A stretch of DNA of 48,685 bases from Tildeniella torsiva UHER 1998/13D (GTDB lineage Bacteria; Cyanobacteriota; Cyanobacteriia; Phormidesmidales; Phormidesmidaceae). Below the pieces are notes generated by a model, which worked only from the letters and a program-made list of their open reading frames with translations, was not told the DNA's origin and did not search any database. Made by a program: the position numbers and the translations under genes. Location: NCBI GenBank assembly GCA_019358835.1, contig JAHHIH010000033.1, forward strand, positions 1-48,685, read 5' to 3'. Each line of letters opens with the position of its first letter. The stretch's first letter is position 1. Of the stretch, positions 33,497-42,522 are shown piece by piece.

Positions 33497-34096
33497 TTAC
33501 TCGTACTTTTCGCCGCTGAGAATGAAGATTGGGTCTACCGCCGTAAACACCTGGTAGTTGCCCTTGGTTTCTAGGCGGTTGACGGCGGGCTGGGCTGCCT
33601 CAATGTTGCGCACCCGCAGTTGGGCAAAGGTTTCTGACACCACGTAGAGGGTTTCCAGATTTCCCGCCGTCACCACCACCCGCCCCAGCGACGGTAGGTA
33701 GTCCCAAGCGGCCAGCAAAATGTCTTTGAGGTTGCGCCCGCCTTCGACGAAAATGCAGTCGGGGTGGTGGGGCAGCTCGCTCAGGCAGCCGGGGGCGCTA
33801 CCCTGGATAACTTGCACATTGCTGAGGCCAAAGCGATCGCAGTTGCGCCGAATCAAATCGGCCACATCCTCGTCGCGCTCGACGGCCACCACCTTGCCGC
33901 CGGGGCACATCAGCGCCGCCTCAATTGCCAGGGTGCCGGTGCCCGCGCCAATATCCCACAGCACGTCTTTGGGCTTGAGGCGCAGATAGCCCAGCAGCAG
34001 CAGCCGCACCTCCCGACTGCTGAGGGGAATGCCGGGCAGCTGCTCGAACAGGTGGTCGGGAATGCCGGGGGTGGCATAGGGCCAGAGTTTCGCCAT
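33497..34096 (-). CDS. cbiT: CbiT-type precorrin methyltransferase (decarboxylating)
   Basis: The 199-residue protein is a SAM-dependent methyltransferase with motif I LWDIGAGTGTLAIEAA and the CbiT opening GIPDHLFEQLPGIPLSSREVR. CbiT methylates C15 and removes the acetate decarboxyl group in the cobalamin (corrin) pathway, usually together with CbiE. No cbiE or other cob gene is adjacent here. The length is usual for a stand-alone CbiT. It is convergent with the response regulator gene. Confidence 0.9.
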   Translation of the reverse strand: MAKLWPYATPGIPDHLFEQLPGIPLSSREVRLLLLGYLRLKPKDVLWDIGAGTGTLAIEAALMCPGGKVVAVERDEDVADLIRRNCDRFGLSNVQVIQGSAPGCLSELPHHPDCIFVEGGRNLKDILLAAWDYLPSLGRVVVTAGNLETLYVVSETFAQLRVRNIEAAQPAVNRLETKGNYQVFTAVDPIFILSGEKYE

Positions 34097-34170
34097 AGAG
34101 TTGCCAGGAATAGCGCTGGCTCTATTATGGCTGGGGATGGCGAGGCAAGTCTTTGCATTCCCAGCTGGAT

Positions 34171-35034
34171 TTAGGCACTCGTCTTTTGTTCTGTTACCAG
34201 GGTCAGGCTTTCCCAGGTGCCCTGGGCGCTATAGGTGCGAATTAGCCGCTGCCGCAGAGTTGGGGTAATCAGCCAGCCCGCTTCCAAAAACAGCGGCTGC
34301 CCCGACTGAACCTCGGTGGGAAAGGTGGCCGAAGCTCCCCCTGGCAACAGTAAAACGGTAACAGGCTGGCTGCCCTGCTCAAACCGCAAAGTCGAGCCCG
34401 CCAGCCGACCCTGGGACTGAATGGCGGGGCTGTTGCCGAAGGTGAGGGTTTGGGTAAGGTTGCGTTGGTTGTAAACCGGTCGAAGACCATCGCCCTCTCG
34501 CTGAATCTCTAGCCGAGTCGCCATCGACTGCTGGGGCTGCCAGTCGGGGAACACCGTAGTCGCCTCCCCCACCCAAATACCAATCAGCTCATCCACCGTC
34601 AGCGCGGGGCGCGGTGTGGGTTCTGTACCCGCCAAATGCTCGCGAATTAACGTCAGGCTGCCCAGAGTTGGCTGCCTGGGAAAAATCTGAGCCACCCGCA
34701 GACGCTCGCTGCTGTAGATCAGCCCCAACTCGGCCCCAAACTCGCTCACTGGGCTGCGCTGAATCGACCCCTGAGAAAAGGCACCGGTCTCGAAAAACAG
34801 CACGCCCCGCCCCAAAGAACTGTATTCCAGCACCGTTTCGCTGGGGGGCTGACCAGGGGAAAACTTGCGAATCTCCTGGCGCATGGTGTTGCCCTCGTTG
34901 AGGGGAATCAGCGCCACCTCCGAGGGGGTGTCCTGCAAAATTTCCCCCGTTGGCGACACCTGGGTAAATGACCCTACCCAATTGCCCTGGTTTTTGAGCA
35001 GACGCGCCCACTGAGTCGAAGTAGCTGAGGTCAT
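34171..35034 (-). CDS. DUF3598 family protein (lipocalin-like)
   Basis: The 287-residue soluble protein has a repeated beta-rich pattern. The conserved opening QWARLLKNQGNWVGSFTQVS and later ELIGIWVGEATTVFPDW each resemble the start of a lipocalin-like domain, as in DUF3598 proteins related to CpeS-type bilin-binding folds. No bilin-lyase residues can be claimed. ATG 35034 is chosen because homology starts there; upstream codons come from the octamer repeat array. There is no Shine-Dalgarno, only a C-rich leader. Downstream is cbiT. Confidence 0.75.
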   Translation of the reverse strand: MTSATSTQWARLLKNQGNWVGSFTQVSPTGEILQDTPSEVALIPLNEGNTMRQEIRKFSPGQPPSETVLEYSSLGRGVLFFETGAFSQGSIQRSPVSEFGAELGLIYSSERLRVAQIFPRQPTLGSLTLIREHLAGTEPTPRPALTVDELIGIWVGEATTVFPDWQPQQSMATRLEIQREGDGLRPVYNQRNLTQTLTFGNSPAIQSQGRLAGSTLRFEQGSQPVTVLLLPGGASATFPTEVQSGQPLFLEAGWLITPTLRQRLIRTYSAQGTWESLTLVTEQKTSA

Positions 35035-35075
35035 AGGGGGGTGAATAGACGATAGCGTGAGGGGTTTGGTGGGGA

Positions 35076-35192
35076 GGTTGGCAAGTTGGCAGGTTAGCAG
35101 GTCAGCAAGTTGGAAGGTTGGCACGTTGGTAGGTTACCAAGTCCGAACCTTTGAACCTTCCAACCTTTGAACCTTCGAACCTTTCAACCTCC
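35076..35192. repeat. Two head-to-head octamer tandem arrays
   Basis: Eight 8-base units of the GGTTGGCA type (35076-35139) are followed, after AGTCC, by six units of the GAACCTTT type (35145-35192). The second array resembles the reverse complement of the first, so the RNA or DNA could fold into a large hairpin. It lies between the MoaB-like gene and the DUF3598 start. Confidence 0.85.
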
Positions 35193-35245
35193 TCACCAGA
35201 AGCCACGTTCAATTGCTCACCCATCCAAAACCTGGGTAGGCCAAT

Positions 35246-35734
35246 TCAGCCCTGCATCAGGCTAACTAGGTGCGGCAGCTCCGGCAAAATCAGCGACTCC
35301 ATGGCCAGGGTTACCGCTTTGCTCAACCCCGGCAGTGAAAAAATTAGGGTGGATTGGTAGACCCCGGCCACGGCGCGGGAGGCGATGGCGCGGGAGCCAA
35401 TCTCCTGAAAGCTGAGCTGGCGAAAGATTTCGCCAAACCCTGGCAGGGTTTTCTCTAGCAGGGCGGCGATCGCATCATACGTCGTGTCGCGGGGGGCAAT
35501 GCCCGTTCCCCCGGTGAGAATGATGCAGTCAACCTGCGCGGCCAGGGATTGGCACAGCGGGCGAATCTGCTGCGGCTCGTCGGGCACAATGCGGTAGTCG
35601 CTCACCTGGTGGCCCGCCTCGGCCAGCAGAGTTTGCAGGAGTTGCCCGCTGCGATCGCTCTCAACGGTGCGAGTGTCGCTCACGGTGACTACCGCGCAGC
35701 GCACCGGTCTGCCTAATGCTTGGGGATGGGCCAT
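35246..35734 (-). CDS. moaB: Molybdenum cofactor biosynthesis protein MoaB/MogA-like
   Basis: The 162-residue protein of the MoaB/MogA fold has VRCAVVTVSDTRTVESDRSG at the start, LTGGTGIAPRDTTYDAI as the molybdopterin-binding block, and PGFGEIFRQLSFQEIGSRAI, then SLPG near the end. Members adenylylate molybdopterin before metal insertion; MoaB in some bacteria has lost this role. ATG 35734 is chosen by homology; the upstream frame overlaps psb28. The gene follows psb28 by 14 bases, so the two may be co-transcribed. Confidence 0.88.
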   Translation of the reverse strand: MAHPQALGRPVRCAVVTVSDTRTVESDRSGQLLQTLLAEAGHQVSDYRIVPDEPQQIRPLCQSLAAQVDCIILTGGTGIAPRDTTYDAIAALLEKTLPGFGEIFRQLSFQEIGSRAIASRAVAGVYQSTLIFSLPGLSKAVTLAMESLILPELPHLVSLMQG

Positions 35735-35748
35735 GGCCGGGGTCGCAC

Positions 35749-36084
35749 CTAGCTCTTGGTAAAGCCCAGCCCGTTTTGCTCGGCGTAGCGGTTCATAAAC
35801 CGCATAAAGCGATCCCACTCGGCTTCGCTTTTCATGATGTAGGTGGCCTCAATGCCCGCGGGTTCGCCGTTGACAAACCGGCCATTGACCTCGCGGCTGA
35901 CCAGCTCGCCCTCTTCATCCACCAAGTACATACCGGTGATTTCCACCCCTTCCTGCTGGGAGAGCGCCTGGGGATGGTCAAAGTAAAAGGTGGCCGTGCC
36001 GTCGGAGCCATCCTTGGCGCGAGTGAGCCGCACATCAGGAATTACCGGTTCTGCAACGCCACGGGCAAATTGAATCTCGGCCAT
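35749..36084 (-). CDS. psb28: Psb28, photosystem II assembly factor
   Basis: The 111-residue protein is a full-length match in pattern to Psb28: [21 protein letters not shown] at the start, [22 protein letters not shown], and [20 protein letters not shown] at the end. Psb28 binds the cytoplasmic face of CP47 and the D1/D2 loops in photosystem II assembly intermediates and influences chlorophyll synthesis. An AT-rich TTTATAAAT at about 36112 may be its -10 region. It is co-directional with the MoaB-like gene. Confidence 0.95.
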   Translation of the reverse strand: MAEIQFARGVAEPVIPDVRLTRAKDGSDGTATFYFDHPQALSQQEGVEITGMYLVDEEGELVSREVNGRFVNGEPAGIEATYIMKSEAEWDRFMRFMNRYAEQNGLGFTKS

Positions 36085-36207
36085 GCCAAACGTCCTAATC
36101 TAAGATTGCCATTTATAAAAATTCATTCTCGCACGATACCGGAACCGGATCTGACGTGGGCAGCAACTCTACCGCCGCCGCGGGATCAAGCCATCCCCTC
36201 AGCGTCT

Positions 36208-36870
36208 TTAGGGAGCGTCGCCAAGGGGATCAGCCATGGGATCGGCGGTCAGCACCGTGAACGATTCGGCCAGGGCCACGGCTTCCTCGGGGCTGACATC
36301 TTCGCAGGCCTGGAGCGACTCAAATAGACCGCTAATGTAGGTCGCCCCCACCAGCCGGTAAGCGCCAGAAGCCCCCACCATCCAGTCGGTGAACAGGTTG
36401 GAGTCGGGCAACTCGGCCCGCACATCGGCCTCGACAAAGGGGCCATAGTTGAGGCCGTAGCCCTGGTCGCCAAACAGCGGCGGCTGAATGGGAACACGGT
36501 TTTCGGTGGCGGGGGGGTCGCCAACACCCTCGGCGGCAAACTCGACGGCAAAGCACTGGCTGCGGTCGTTTTGGTAGACCACCAGGTAGCCGGGGCCAGA
36601 GTCGCTGGAGTCAACCCGCATTTCTGCGATCGCAAAGGACGGCGGCACCTGACCCGGCACCACCACCTCAATCCCTAGACTGGTGAGCTGGCTGGTTTGG
36701 GTGGGCGACATTTGGGCTAAGAAAGCGCCTTCGGGGGGTGGCGGTGGCCCTTCGGCGACGGGGGTATCGAGAGGGGCCGAGGTGGCGGTTGGGGGTTGGC
36801 GATCGCAGGCACTGGCTAGGCCCACGACTAGCAGCAGGGCGGCGGCAACCTTGGCTATCTGGGTTGTCAT
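36208..36870 (-). CDS. Hypothetical lipoprotein
   Basis: The 220-residue protein has a lipoprotein signal with Cys22 (LVVGLASAC), a Pro-rich spacer (PPPPPEG) and a globular domain without recognised family. Conserved-looking features are VPPSFAIAEMRV, YLVVYQND and a Cys pair (QCFAVEF, LQACEDV) that may form a disulfide. It is probably exported and anchored in a membrane. It stands alone between psb28 (co-directional) and the GPH transporter (divergent). Confidence 0.7.
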   Translation of the reverse strand: MTTQIAKVAAALLLVVGLASACDRQPPTATSAPLDTPVAEGPPPPPEGAFLAQMSPTQTSQLTSLGIEVVVPGQVPPSFAIAEMRVDSSDSGPGYLVVYQNDRSQCFAVEFAAEGVGDPPATENRVPIQPPLFGDQGYGLNYGPFVEADVRAELPDSNLFTDWMVGASGAYRLVGATYISGLFESLQACEDVSPEEAVALAESFTVLTADPMADPLGDAP

Positions 36871-37003
36871 AGTGGCTCTATCACCCGCTAAACAATGCCG
36901 CCGCTATCTTATCGCGTTGCCCGATCGCCCCGACCACCCAAAAACCGCCATCCCAGGTGAACCTATGGCATGATGATCCCCTATTGACCTGGAGTTCTGT
37001 TCG

Positions 37004-38431
37004 TTGGCTAAGCTACCGCCCCTGCCTTTTTCGGTCAAAGTGTTCTACGGCGTGGGTGAGCTAGCGGCAGCGGTGCCCGCCAGCCTGTCGGCGTTTTTTG
37101 TGCTGTATTTCTTTACCACCGTGGCGGGGCTGAGCCCGGCGCTGGCGGGCTCGGTGCTGCTGTTTGGCCGCGTGTGGGATGCCATCAATGACCCGATCAT
37201 CGGCTGGCTGAGCGATTGCACCCGATCGCCCCTGGGCCGCCGCTTTCCCTGGATGCTGGGCGGGGTGATTCCCCTGGCGATTTGCTCGGTGCTGCTGTGG
37301 GTGGTGCCGCCCTTTTCAACCCAGATGGGGGTGTTTGCCTACTACATTGTGCTGTCGATTTTTGCCTTTGCGGCCTTTACGGCGGTGCAGCTGCCCTATA
37401 CCGCCCTGGCGGCGGAGCTGGCCGACGACTACGACGAGCGCACCGACCTGATCGGCATGAAGTCGGCGTTTAGCATTGGGGCCAGCATTTTGGCCCTGGT
37501 GATGGCCCAGATTGTGTTTGCGCGGGTGGCCGACCCGGCCCGCCAGTACGCGCTGTTGGGGATGCTGTCGGCCAGTTTGGCCCTGGTGGTGATTGGCATT
37601 TGCGTGGCGGGCACCTACCGGCGCTACTGGCAGGTGCAGCGAGGCCGCCCTTCGCTGGCTGGGGCCGCCGCTCCCCCGGCGCTGCTCAATCAGCTGCGCA
37701 CTGTATTTCGCAACAGCGCGTTTCGCCAGGTATTGGGCCTCTACCTCTGCGGCTGGATGAGCGTGCAGGTGACCGCCGCCATGCTGCCCTACTTTGTTGG
37801 GGCCTGGATGGGACTGCCCGCCACCCATTTTGCCCAGATGGCTCTGGCGGTGCAGGGCACGGCGATCGCCATGCTCTGGGTGTGGGACTGGGTGACCAAA
37901 CGCACCGGCAAGCGCACGGTATTTTTGATGGGGGCACCCCTGGCGGCGATCGCCCTGGGGGGGCTGGCCACGGTGCAGCCTGGCCAGGTGGTGTGGATGT
38001 ATACCCTGGGGGTGATTGCGGGCATGGGGGTAGCCACCCTCTACGTAGTGCCCTTTGCCATGCTGCCCGACGTGATCGACCTCGATGAACTCAACACCGG
38101 CCTGCGGCGGGAAGGGCTGTACTTTAGCGCCCTGGTGTTTTTGCAGAAGCTGGGGCTGGCCCTGGCGCTGTTTATCTCGGGCCAGCTGCTGAGCTGGACG
38201 GGGTACCTGGCTAACGCCCCCACCCAGCCCGTGGCGGCCCTCAACGCCATTCGCCTGCTGATTGGGCCGCTGCCCGCCCTGCTGCTGACGGTGGGGCTGT
38301 GGTTTTGCTACCGCTACCCGATTAGCCGCGATCGCCATCAGCAGATCTTGTTAGCCCTACAGCAGCAGCGCCAGCAGCAGTTTGACCAAGAAGCCACCGC
38401 TAGCTCAGACGCCCCCAACCCAGGAGCGTAG
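37004..38431 (+). CDS. MFS transporter, GPH (glycoside-pentoside-hexuronide) family
   Basis: The 475-residue membrane protein has about twelve helices. The GPH signature is RVWDAINDPIIGWLSDCTRS, followed by LGRRFPWML in the first cytoplasmic loop. Family members are cation-coupled sugar transporters; the substrate is unknown here. TTG at 37004 is taken as start because it has GGAG 9 bases upstream and directly precedes the conserved N-terminus (LPFSVKVFYGVGELA). The C-terminal tail is Gln-rich and then Ser/Ala-rich. Confidence 0.88.
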   Translation: MAKLPPLPFSVKVFYGVGELAAAVPASLSAFFVLYFFTTVAGLSPALAGSVLLFGRVWDAINDPIIGWLSDCTRSPLGRRFPWMLGGVIPLAICSVLLWVVPPFSTQMGVFAYYIVLSIFAFAAFTAVQLPYTALAAELADDYDERTDLIGMKSAFSIGASILALVMAQIVFARVADPARQYALLGMLSASLALVVIGICVAGTYRRYWQVQRGRPSLAGAAAPPALLNQLRTVFRNSAFRQVLGLYLCGWMSVQVTAAMLPYFVGAWMGLPATHFAQMALAVQGTAIAMLWVWDWVTKRTGKRTVFLMGAPLAAIALGGLATVQPGQVVWMYTLGVIAGMGVATLYVVPFAMLPDVIDLDELNTGLRREGLYFSALVFLQKLGLALALFISGQLLSWTGYLANAPTQPVAALNAIRLLIGPLPALLLTVGLWFCYRYPISRDRHQQILLALQQQRQQQFDQEATASSDAPNPGA

Positions 38432-38669
38432 CGCCTGACGTGCGACCCGATCCCCGAGCCGGGTTTTAGCCCTGGGCAGAGATCTTTTTGGGCGGCGATC
38501 GGCAACATTGGGTTCTACCCTGCGGTAGAGGAAGCGGCCAACAACGCTCGTTAAGGTACGTTAAGTGTTTTAACGAAGCGCTTTAAGGATTTCGTCTTTG
38601 CGAGGCGTGCTTGTTCTTCGCCTCCGATTTCGTGAATCTATGCAGTTTTGAGTGTAAGGATTGTTTTTG

Positions 38670-39275
38670 ATGACTACTGTTCGTTCCTCTAAAGCAAAGC
38701 GTTGGATGGTTGGTTTTGCAAGCGTGGGTGCAGCGGCTATGCTGGCTGCCTGCGGCCCTAGCAACACCGACACCGCTGTGGAGACCACCCCCGGTGCTGA
38801 CCCCATGGCCACCGAAGAGCCCGCCACTGGCACTGAGCCCATGGCTGAAGGTGACACCGTGGTTGACGTAGCTGCTAGCGACGAAAATTTCAGCATTCTG
38901 GTGGAAGCCATTGAGGCCGCTGACCTCACTGAGACCCTCAGCGCCTCTGGCCCTGTGACCGTGTTTGCCCCCACCAACGAGGCCTTTGAGGCTCTGCCCG
39001 AAGGTACTCTCGACGAACTGCTGCTGCCTGAGAATCAGGATCTGCTGCGTCAGGTTCTGACCTATCACGTGCTTCAGGACGAAGTGCCCGCCGCTGAAGT
39101 AACCACGGGTGAAGTTCCCACCGCCGCTGGTACCCCCATTTCCATTCAGGTTGATGAAGCCACTGGCGATGTCATGGTCAACGAAGCCATGGTGGTCACC
39201 CCTGATATCCAAGCCAGCAACGGCGTTATCCACGCCATTGATCAGGTTATTCTGCCCCCCGGTCTGACTCTCTAA
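38670..39275 (+). CDS. Fasciclin-domain lipoprotein
   Basis: The 201-residue protein has a lipoprotein signal ending at Cys28 (AAAMLAAC), a Thr/Pro/Glu-rich spacer (about 30-65) and one fasciclin (FAS1) domain with VTVFAPTNEAFEAL, LLRQVLTYHVL and NGVIHAIDQVILP. Such proteins mediate surface adhesion or matrix contact. ATG 38670 is used, with AAGGA 9 bases upstream. A 238-base leader without other gene precedes it, and a clear terminator follows. Codon use appears skewed toward preferred codons (GCT, GAA, CTG), suggesting high expression. Confidence 0.9.
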   Translation: MTTVRSSKAKRWMVGFASVGAAAMLAACGPSNTDTAVETTPGADPMATEEPATGTEPMAEGDTVVDVAASDENFSILVEAIEAADLTETLSASGPVTVFAPTNEAFEALPEGTLDELLLPENQDLLRQVLTYHVLQDEVPAAEVTTGEVPTAAGTPISIQVDEATGDVMVNEAMVVTPDIQASNGVIHAIDQVILPPGLTL

Positions 39276-39340
39276 GGTCAGTTGATCGGTCAAATGCTAC
39301 GTTTGACCCAATTTTGTCAACTCTCCGACTCCCTGTAAGC

Positions 39341-39387
39341 AAAATCTCCAGGAGCAGCTTTTAGCCAAGTTAGCTCCTGGGGATTTT
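39341..39387. terminator. Bidirectional terminator between fasciclin gene and plsY
   Basis: AAAATCTCCAGGAGC (39341-39355) pairs with GCTCCTGGGGATTTT (39373-39387), with one mismatch near the base. It can serve both converging genes. Confidence 0.75.
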
Positions 39388-39397
39388 CTCTGTTGGG

Positions 39398-40048
39398 CTA
39401 GCCGCCTTGGTCAGAGGGCTGCTGCCCTAGGCGCGGTTCGGTACCAGCCAGCAGGCGATCGATGTTGCTGCGGTGGCGCAAAATTACATAGAGCGCTCCC
39501 AGCGCGCCCAGCACGGCATAGGGTAGGGGCTGACCCGTGACGACCATGAGCAGGCCCGCTGCGATCGCCGCCACTATCGAACTCAGCGACACAATGCGGC
39601 TCAGGGCCAGGGAGAGACCAAAGGCGATCGCCGCCCCCAGGGCCACCGGCCAGGCCAGGCCGATTAGCACCCCCAAGCCAGAGGCCACCGATTTGCCGCC
39701 GGTAAAGTTAATCCACACCGATTTGCTGTGACCCACCAGGGCCAGCAGCCCGGCCCCCACCGCCACCCACGGCTGCCAGAGGGCATCTAGGGCGGTCAGC
39801 GCCGCCACCTGGGGCCAGACCAGCGCTACCAGCAGCACTGCCAGCAGTCCCTTGAGCAGGTCGATGATGAGGACGGCGATCGCCGCCCCCTTGCCCACGG
39901 TTCGCAGCACGTTGGTGGCCCCAGTGCCCCCCGAGCCATGCTGCCGAATATCAATTCCCTTGACCCCTTTGGCCACCAGGTAGCCAGTGGGAATCGAGCC
40001 CAAGAGATACGCCGCTGCCAATAGCAGCACAATTGCTAGAACCGCCAA
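39398..40048 (-). CDS. plsY: PlsY, acyl-phosphate:glycerol-3-phosphate acyltransferase
   Basis: The 216-residue membrane protein has the PlsY motifs: AYLLGSIPTGYLVAK (motif 1), GSGGTGATNVLRTVGK, and GHSKSVWINFTGGKSVASGL (motif 2). It transfers the acyl group from acyl-phosphate to glycerol-3-phosphate in the first step of phospholipid synthesis. About six helices are present. The length is normal. It converges on the fasciclin gene with a shared terminator. Confidence 0.95.
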   Translation of the reverse strand: MAVLAIVLLLAAAYLLGSIPTGYLVAKGVKGIDIRQHGSGGTGATNVLRTVGKGAAIAVLIIDLLKGLLAVLLVALVWPQVAALTALDALWQPWVAVGAGLLALVGHSKSVWINFTGGKSVASGLGVLIGLAWPVALGAAIAFGLSLALSRIVSLSSIVAAIAAGLLMVVTGQPLPYAVLGALGALYVILRHRSNIDRLLAGTEPRLGQQPSDQGG

Positions 40049-40256
40049 CGCCCTATGTCCTTAAAAACGTGGTGTAACCCGAAAATGCGGTGCAACCGGA
40101 AGCATCCGCCATTGTGCCCTGACTTCAGGGGGGGTGCATGCCAATCGCCGATACCAGCCTCGACATCAGTCTAGAAGGATTGGAGCCCGGCGGTTAGAGA
40201 TGGCAAGAAAAGTCTAAAGATGAGCCTGCCCCAAGGTTTGGTGTTCCCTCAGTCCG

Positions 40257-40553
40257 TCAGATAGGACTACCGCCAGCGGCGGCGCACAGGCGCTCGATCA
40301 CCTGCTCAGCAGTAATTAATCGCTTTAGCACCACCTGACCAATGGGTTCACTGGTGACCCCCTCGGGCTTGACCTCGACCATCAGCACGGTCTCTTCAAC
40401 CTGGTAGAGCCAGAGGGTTTCTCCCTGTTCTTGAATCGACAGGTTGAGGCGGCGCATGTGGGGTTTACGCTGCCAACCCAGCTCGTTCCACAGGCCGCCA
40501 AACTCCCACACTCGGCCCGTCACCCAACCATCCGAAAGAAAAAAGTATTTCAC
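40257..40553 (-). CDS. Conserved hypothetical cyanobacterial protein
   Basis: The 98-residue soluble protein begins MKYFFLSDGWVTGRVWEFGG. Alternating beta-like segments follow (ETLWLYQVEETVLMVEVKP) and the C-terminus is a short helix. I recognise the general type as a short cyanobacterial protein but know no function. It lies alone between plsY and the VOC gene. The 208-base gap on its left contains a G/T-rich segment (40071-40140) with no gene. Confidence 0.6.
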   Translation of the reverse strand: MKYFFLSDGWVTGRVWEFGGLWNELGWQRKPHMRRLNLSIQEQGETLWLYQVEETVLMVEVKPEGVTSEPIGQVVLKRLITAEQVIERLCAAAGGSPI

Positions 40554-40660
40554 CGCTCACTCTGCCACACCATATATCAATGGCATTATGCACCGTGACG
40601 ACCCACAGACCGCAGGCCTCACCTAGTTTAAACGCTAATCACAGGTAAATCGGCTAGCCC

Positions 40661-41077
40661 ATGATTCACATTGCCGCCCTTGACCACCTGGTGCTCACCG
40701 TGGCCGACATGGCCCGCACCTGCGAGTTTTATCGACTGGTGCTGGGCATGGAGGCGGTGACCTTTGGCGGCGATCGCCAGGCCCTGCACTACGGGCGGCA
40801 GAAAATTAACCTGCACCAGACCGGAGCATCGTTTGCCCCCCATGCCCAGGTTCCCACGCCCGGATCAGCAGATCTGTGCTTTTTAATCAGCGGTTCCCTG
40901 GACGCGGCTGAGGCCCATCTTCAATCCTTGGGAGTGCCGATTGTGGCGGGGCCAGTACGCCGCACAGGGGCGGCAGAGGAACTGCTGTCAATCTACATTC
41001 GCGACCCCGACGGCAACTTGCTGGAGCTGAGCGTACCGGCAGGCCCCTTAGGCGACGGGGTGAATGCACCGCGCTGA
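40661..41077 (+). CDS. VOC-family (glyoxalase/dioxygenase fold) protein
   Basis: The 138-residue protein has the VOC metal-binding framework: His8 in LDHLVLTVADM, His in ALHYGRQKINLH, and Glu in DGNLLELSVP. YIRDPDGN is the typical edge strand. Members include glyoxalase I, fosfomycin-resistance enzymes and ring-cleaving dioxygenases; this short single-unit type is usually annotated as virulence- or glyoxalase-related without proven substrate. A strong terminator follows at 41154. Confidence 0.85.
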   Translation: MIHIAALDHLVLTVADMARTCEFYRLVLGMEAVTFGGDRQALHYGRQKINLHQTGASFAPHAQVPTPGSADLCFLISGSLDAAEAHLQSLGVPIVAGPVRRTGAAEELLSIYIRDPDGNLLELSVPAGPLGDGVNAPR

Positions 41078-41153
41078 GCCAAACTTTTCGGCAACTGTCC
41101 GGATGGGGACAGCCCCGTATGTATTAGAGAAAGGTAGATGCACCCTGATTGTT

Positions 41154-41192
41154 AGCCCTGGGATACCTGGAGGGATCCTAGGGCTTTTTTTT
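41154..41192 (+). terminator. Intrinsic terminator after VOC gene
   Basis: AGCCCTGGGAT pairs with GATCCTAGGGCT and is followed by eight T. It isolates ddl from upstream transcription. Confidence 0.8.
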
Positions 41193-41272
41193 GACTAAAG
41201 TTAGGGGCTGGTTATCCGGCAGCGCGGCTGTGATACCCTATCCGCAATTGGCGCGATGGTGAGGAACTGTAC

Positions 41273-42358
41273 ATGGCAACCGTAACGGTAGGGCTGGTGT
41301 TTGGCGGCTGCTCAGGGGAGCATGAGGTGTCGATTCGCTCGGCCCAGGCGATCGCCCGCGCCCTGGCCAGCGGCAGCAACGCCCAAAAATACACCGTGCT
41401 GCCGGTCTACATTCGCAAAGACGGTGTTTGGCTGGCGGGTTCTGCCGCTGAGTCTGTCTTAACCGCTGGCGTGCCCCCCCAGGAGATGCCCGAGGCTCCG
41501 GTCGCCACCGCCCGCGATCGCCTGCCTCAGTTTGATCAGATGGCCGATATTGACATTTGGTTCCCGGTGCTCCACGGCCCCAACGGCGAAGACGGCACGG
41601 TGCAAGGCCTGTTGACGCTGATGCAGCAGCCCTACGTCGGTGCTGGGGTGCTGGGCTCAGCGGTGGGTATGGATAAAATTGCCATGAAAATGGCCTTTGC
41701 CCAGATTGGGCTGCCCCAGGTGAAGTACCTGGCGGTGAGCCGGGCCGAGGTGTGGTCGAACCCCTGCGTATTTCCGAAGCTGTGCGATCGCATTGAATCC
41801 GAACTGGGCTACCCCTGCTTTGTCAAACCCGCCAACCTGGGCTCGTCGGTGGGCATTGCCAAGGCCACCACGCGCAAAGAACTCGAAGCCGCCCTCGACA
41901 ACGCCGCCAGCTACGATCGCCGCATCATCGTCGAAACCGGGGTGGTCGCCCGCGAGGTCGAGTGCGCCGTGCTGGGCAACGACAACCCCAGAGCCTCGGT
42001 GCTGGGCGAAATCACATTCCAAAGCGATTTTTACGACTACGAAACCAAATACACCAGCGGCCAGTCGCAGCACACCATCCCGGCCCAGGTGCCCCACGAT
42101 GTGGCCCGCCGCATTCAGGAGATGGCAATTACGGCCTTTCAGGCAGTGGATGCCGCCGGACTGTCGCGGGTCGATTTTTTCTACGTGGAAGCAACCGGAG
42201 AAGTTCTGATCAACGAGATCAACACCCTGCCCGGATTCACCGCCACCAGCATGTACCCAATGATGTGGGAAGCCAGCGGCGTCAGCTTTGAGGAGCTGGT
42301 CGATACCCTGATTCAGCTCGGGTTTGAGCGCAGCAGCACCGTAGATCCGCAGGAATAG
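41273..42358 (+). CDS. ddl: D-alanine--D-alanine ligase
   Basis: The 361-residue ATP-grasp enzyme of peptidoglycan synthesis has [19 protein letters not shown] at the start, the [14 protein letters not shown] motif, the [20 protein letters not shown]-binding block, and [20 protein letters not shown] with metal ligands near the C-terminus. It joins two D-Ala to the dipeptide used in the cell-wall precursor. GAGGA lies 7 bases before the ATG. The length is usual. Confidence 0.97.
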   Translation: MATVTVGLVFGGCSGEHEVSIRSAQAIARALASGSNAQKYTVLPVYIRKDGVWLAGSAAESVLTAGVPPQEMPEAPVATARDRLPQFDQMADIDIWFPVLHGPNGEDGTVQGLLTLMQQPYVGAGVLGSAVGMDKIAMKMAFAQIGLPQVKYLAVSRAEVWSNPCVFPKLCDRIESELGYPCFVKPANLGSSVGIAKATTRKELEAALDNAASYDRRIIVETGVVAREVECAVLGNDNPRASVLGEITFQSDFYDYETKYTSGQSQHTIPAQVPHDVARRIQEMAITAFQAVDAAGLSRVDFFYVEATGEVLINEINTLPGFTATSMYPMMWEASGVSFEELVDTLIQLGFERSSTVDPQE

Positions 42359-42522
42359 TCAACGACTTGACGGCGTTTTATCAGCGAGTTGCGCCGCTCT
42401 TCGCCTCTGGCTAGGTAGCAAAGACAGGTGGTTCTTTGTGTCGTAGATAACAATTGAGGCGAAAGGAGTGGGGCAGCATACCCCTAGGGATGGCTGAGTT
42501 TCTGCGGCCTCTAAATCACCCC

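Noticed and set aside
35076..35192. Octamer arrays as a CRISPR
   Set aside because: Units are 8 bases without unique spacers, and no cas genes are present.
37316..38338. Long open frame (340 codons) opposite the GPH transporter gene
   Set aside because: It is a shadow frame in a high-GC gene; the product is Gln/His/Pro-rich low complexity without family features.
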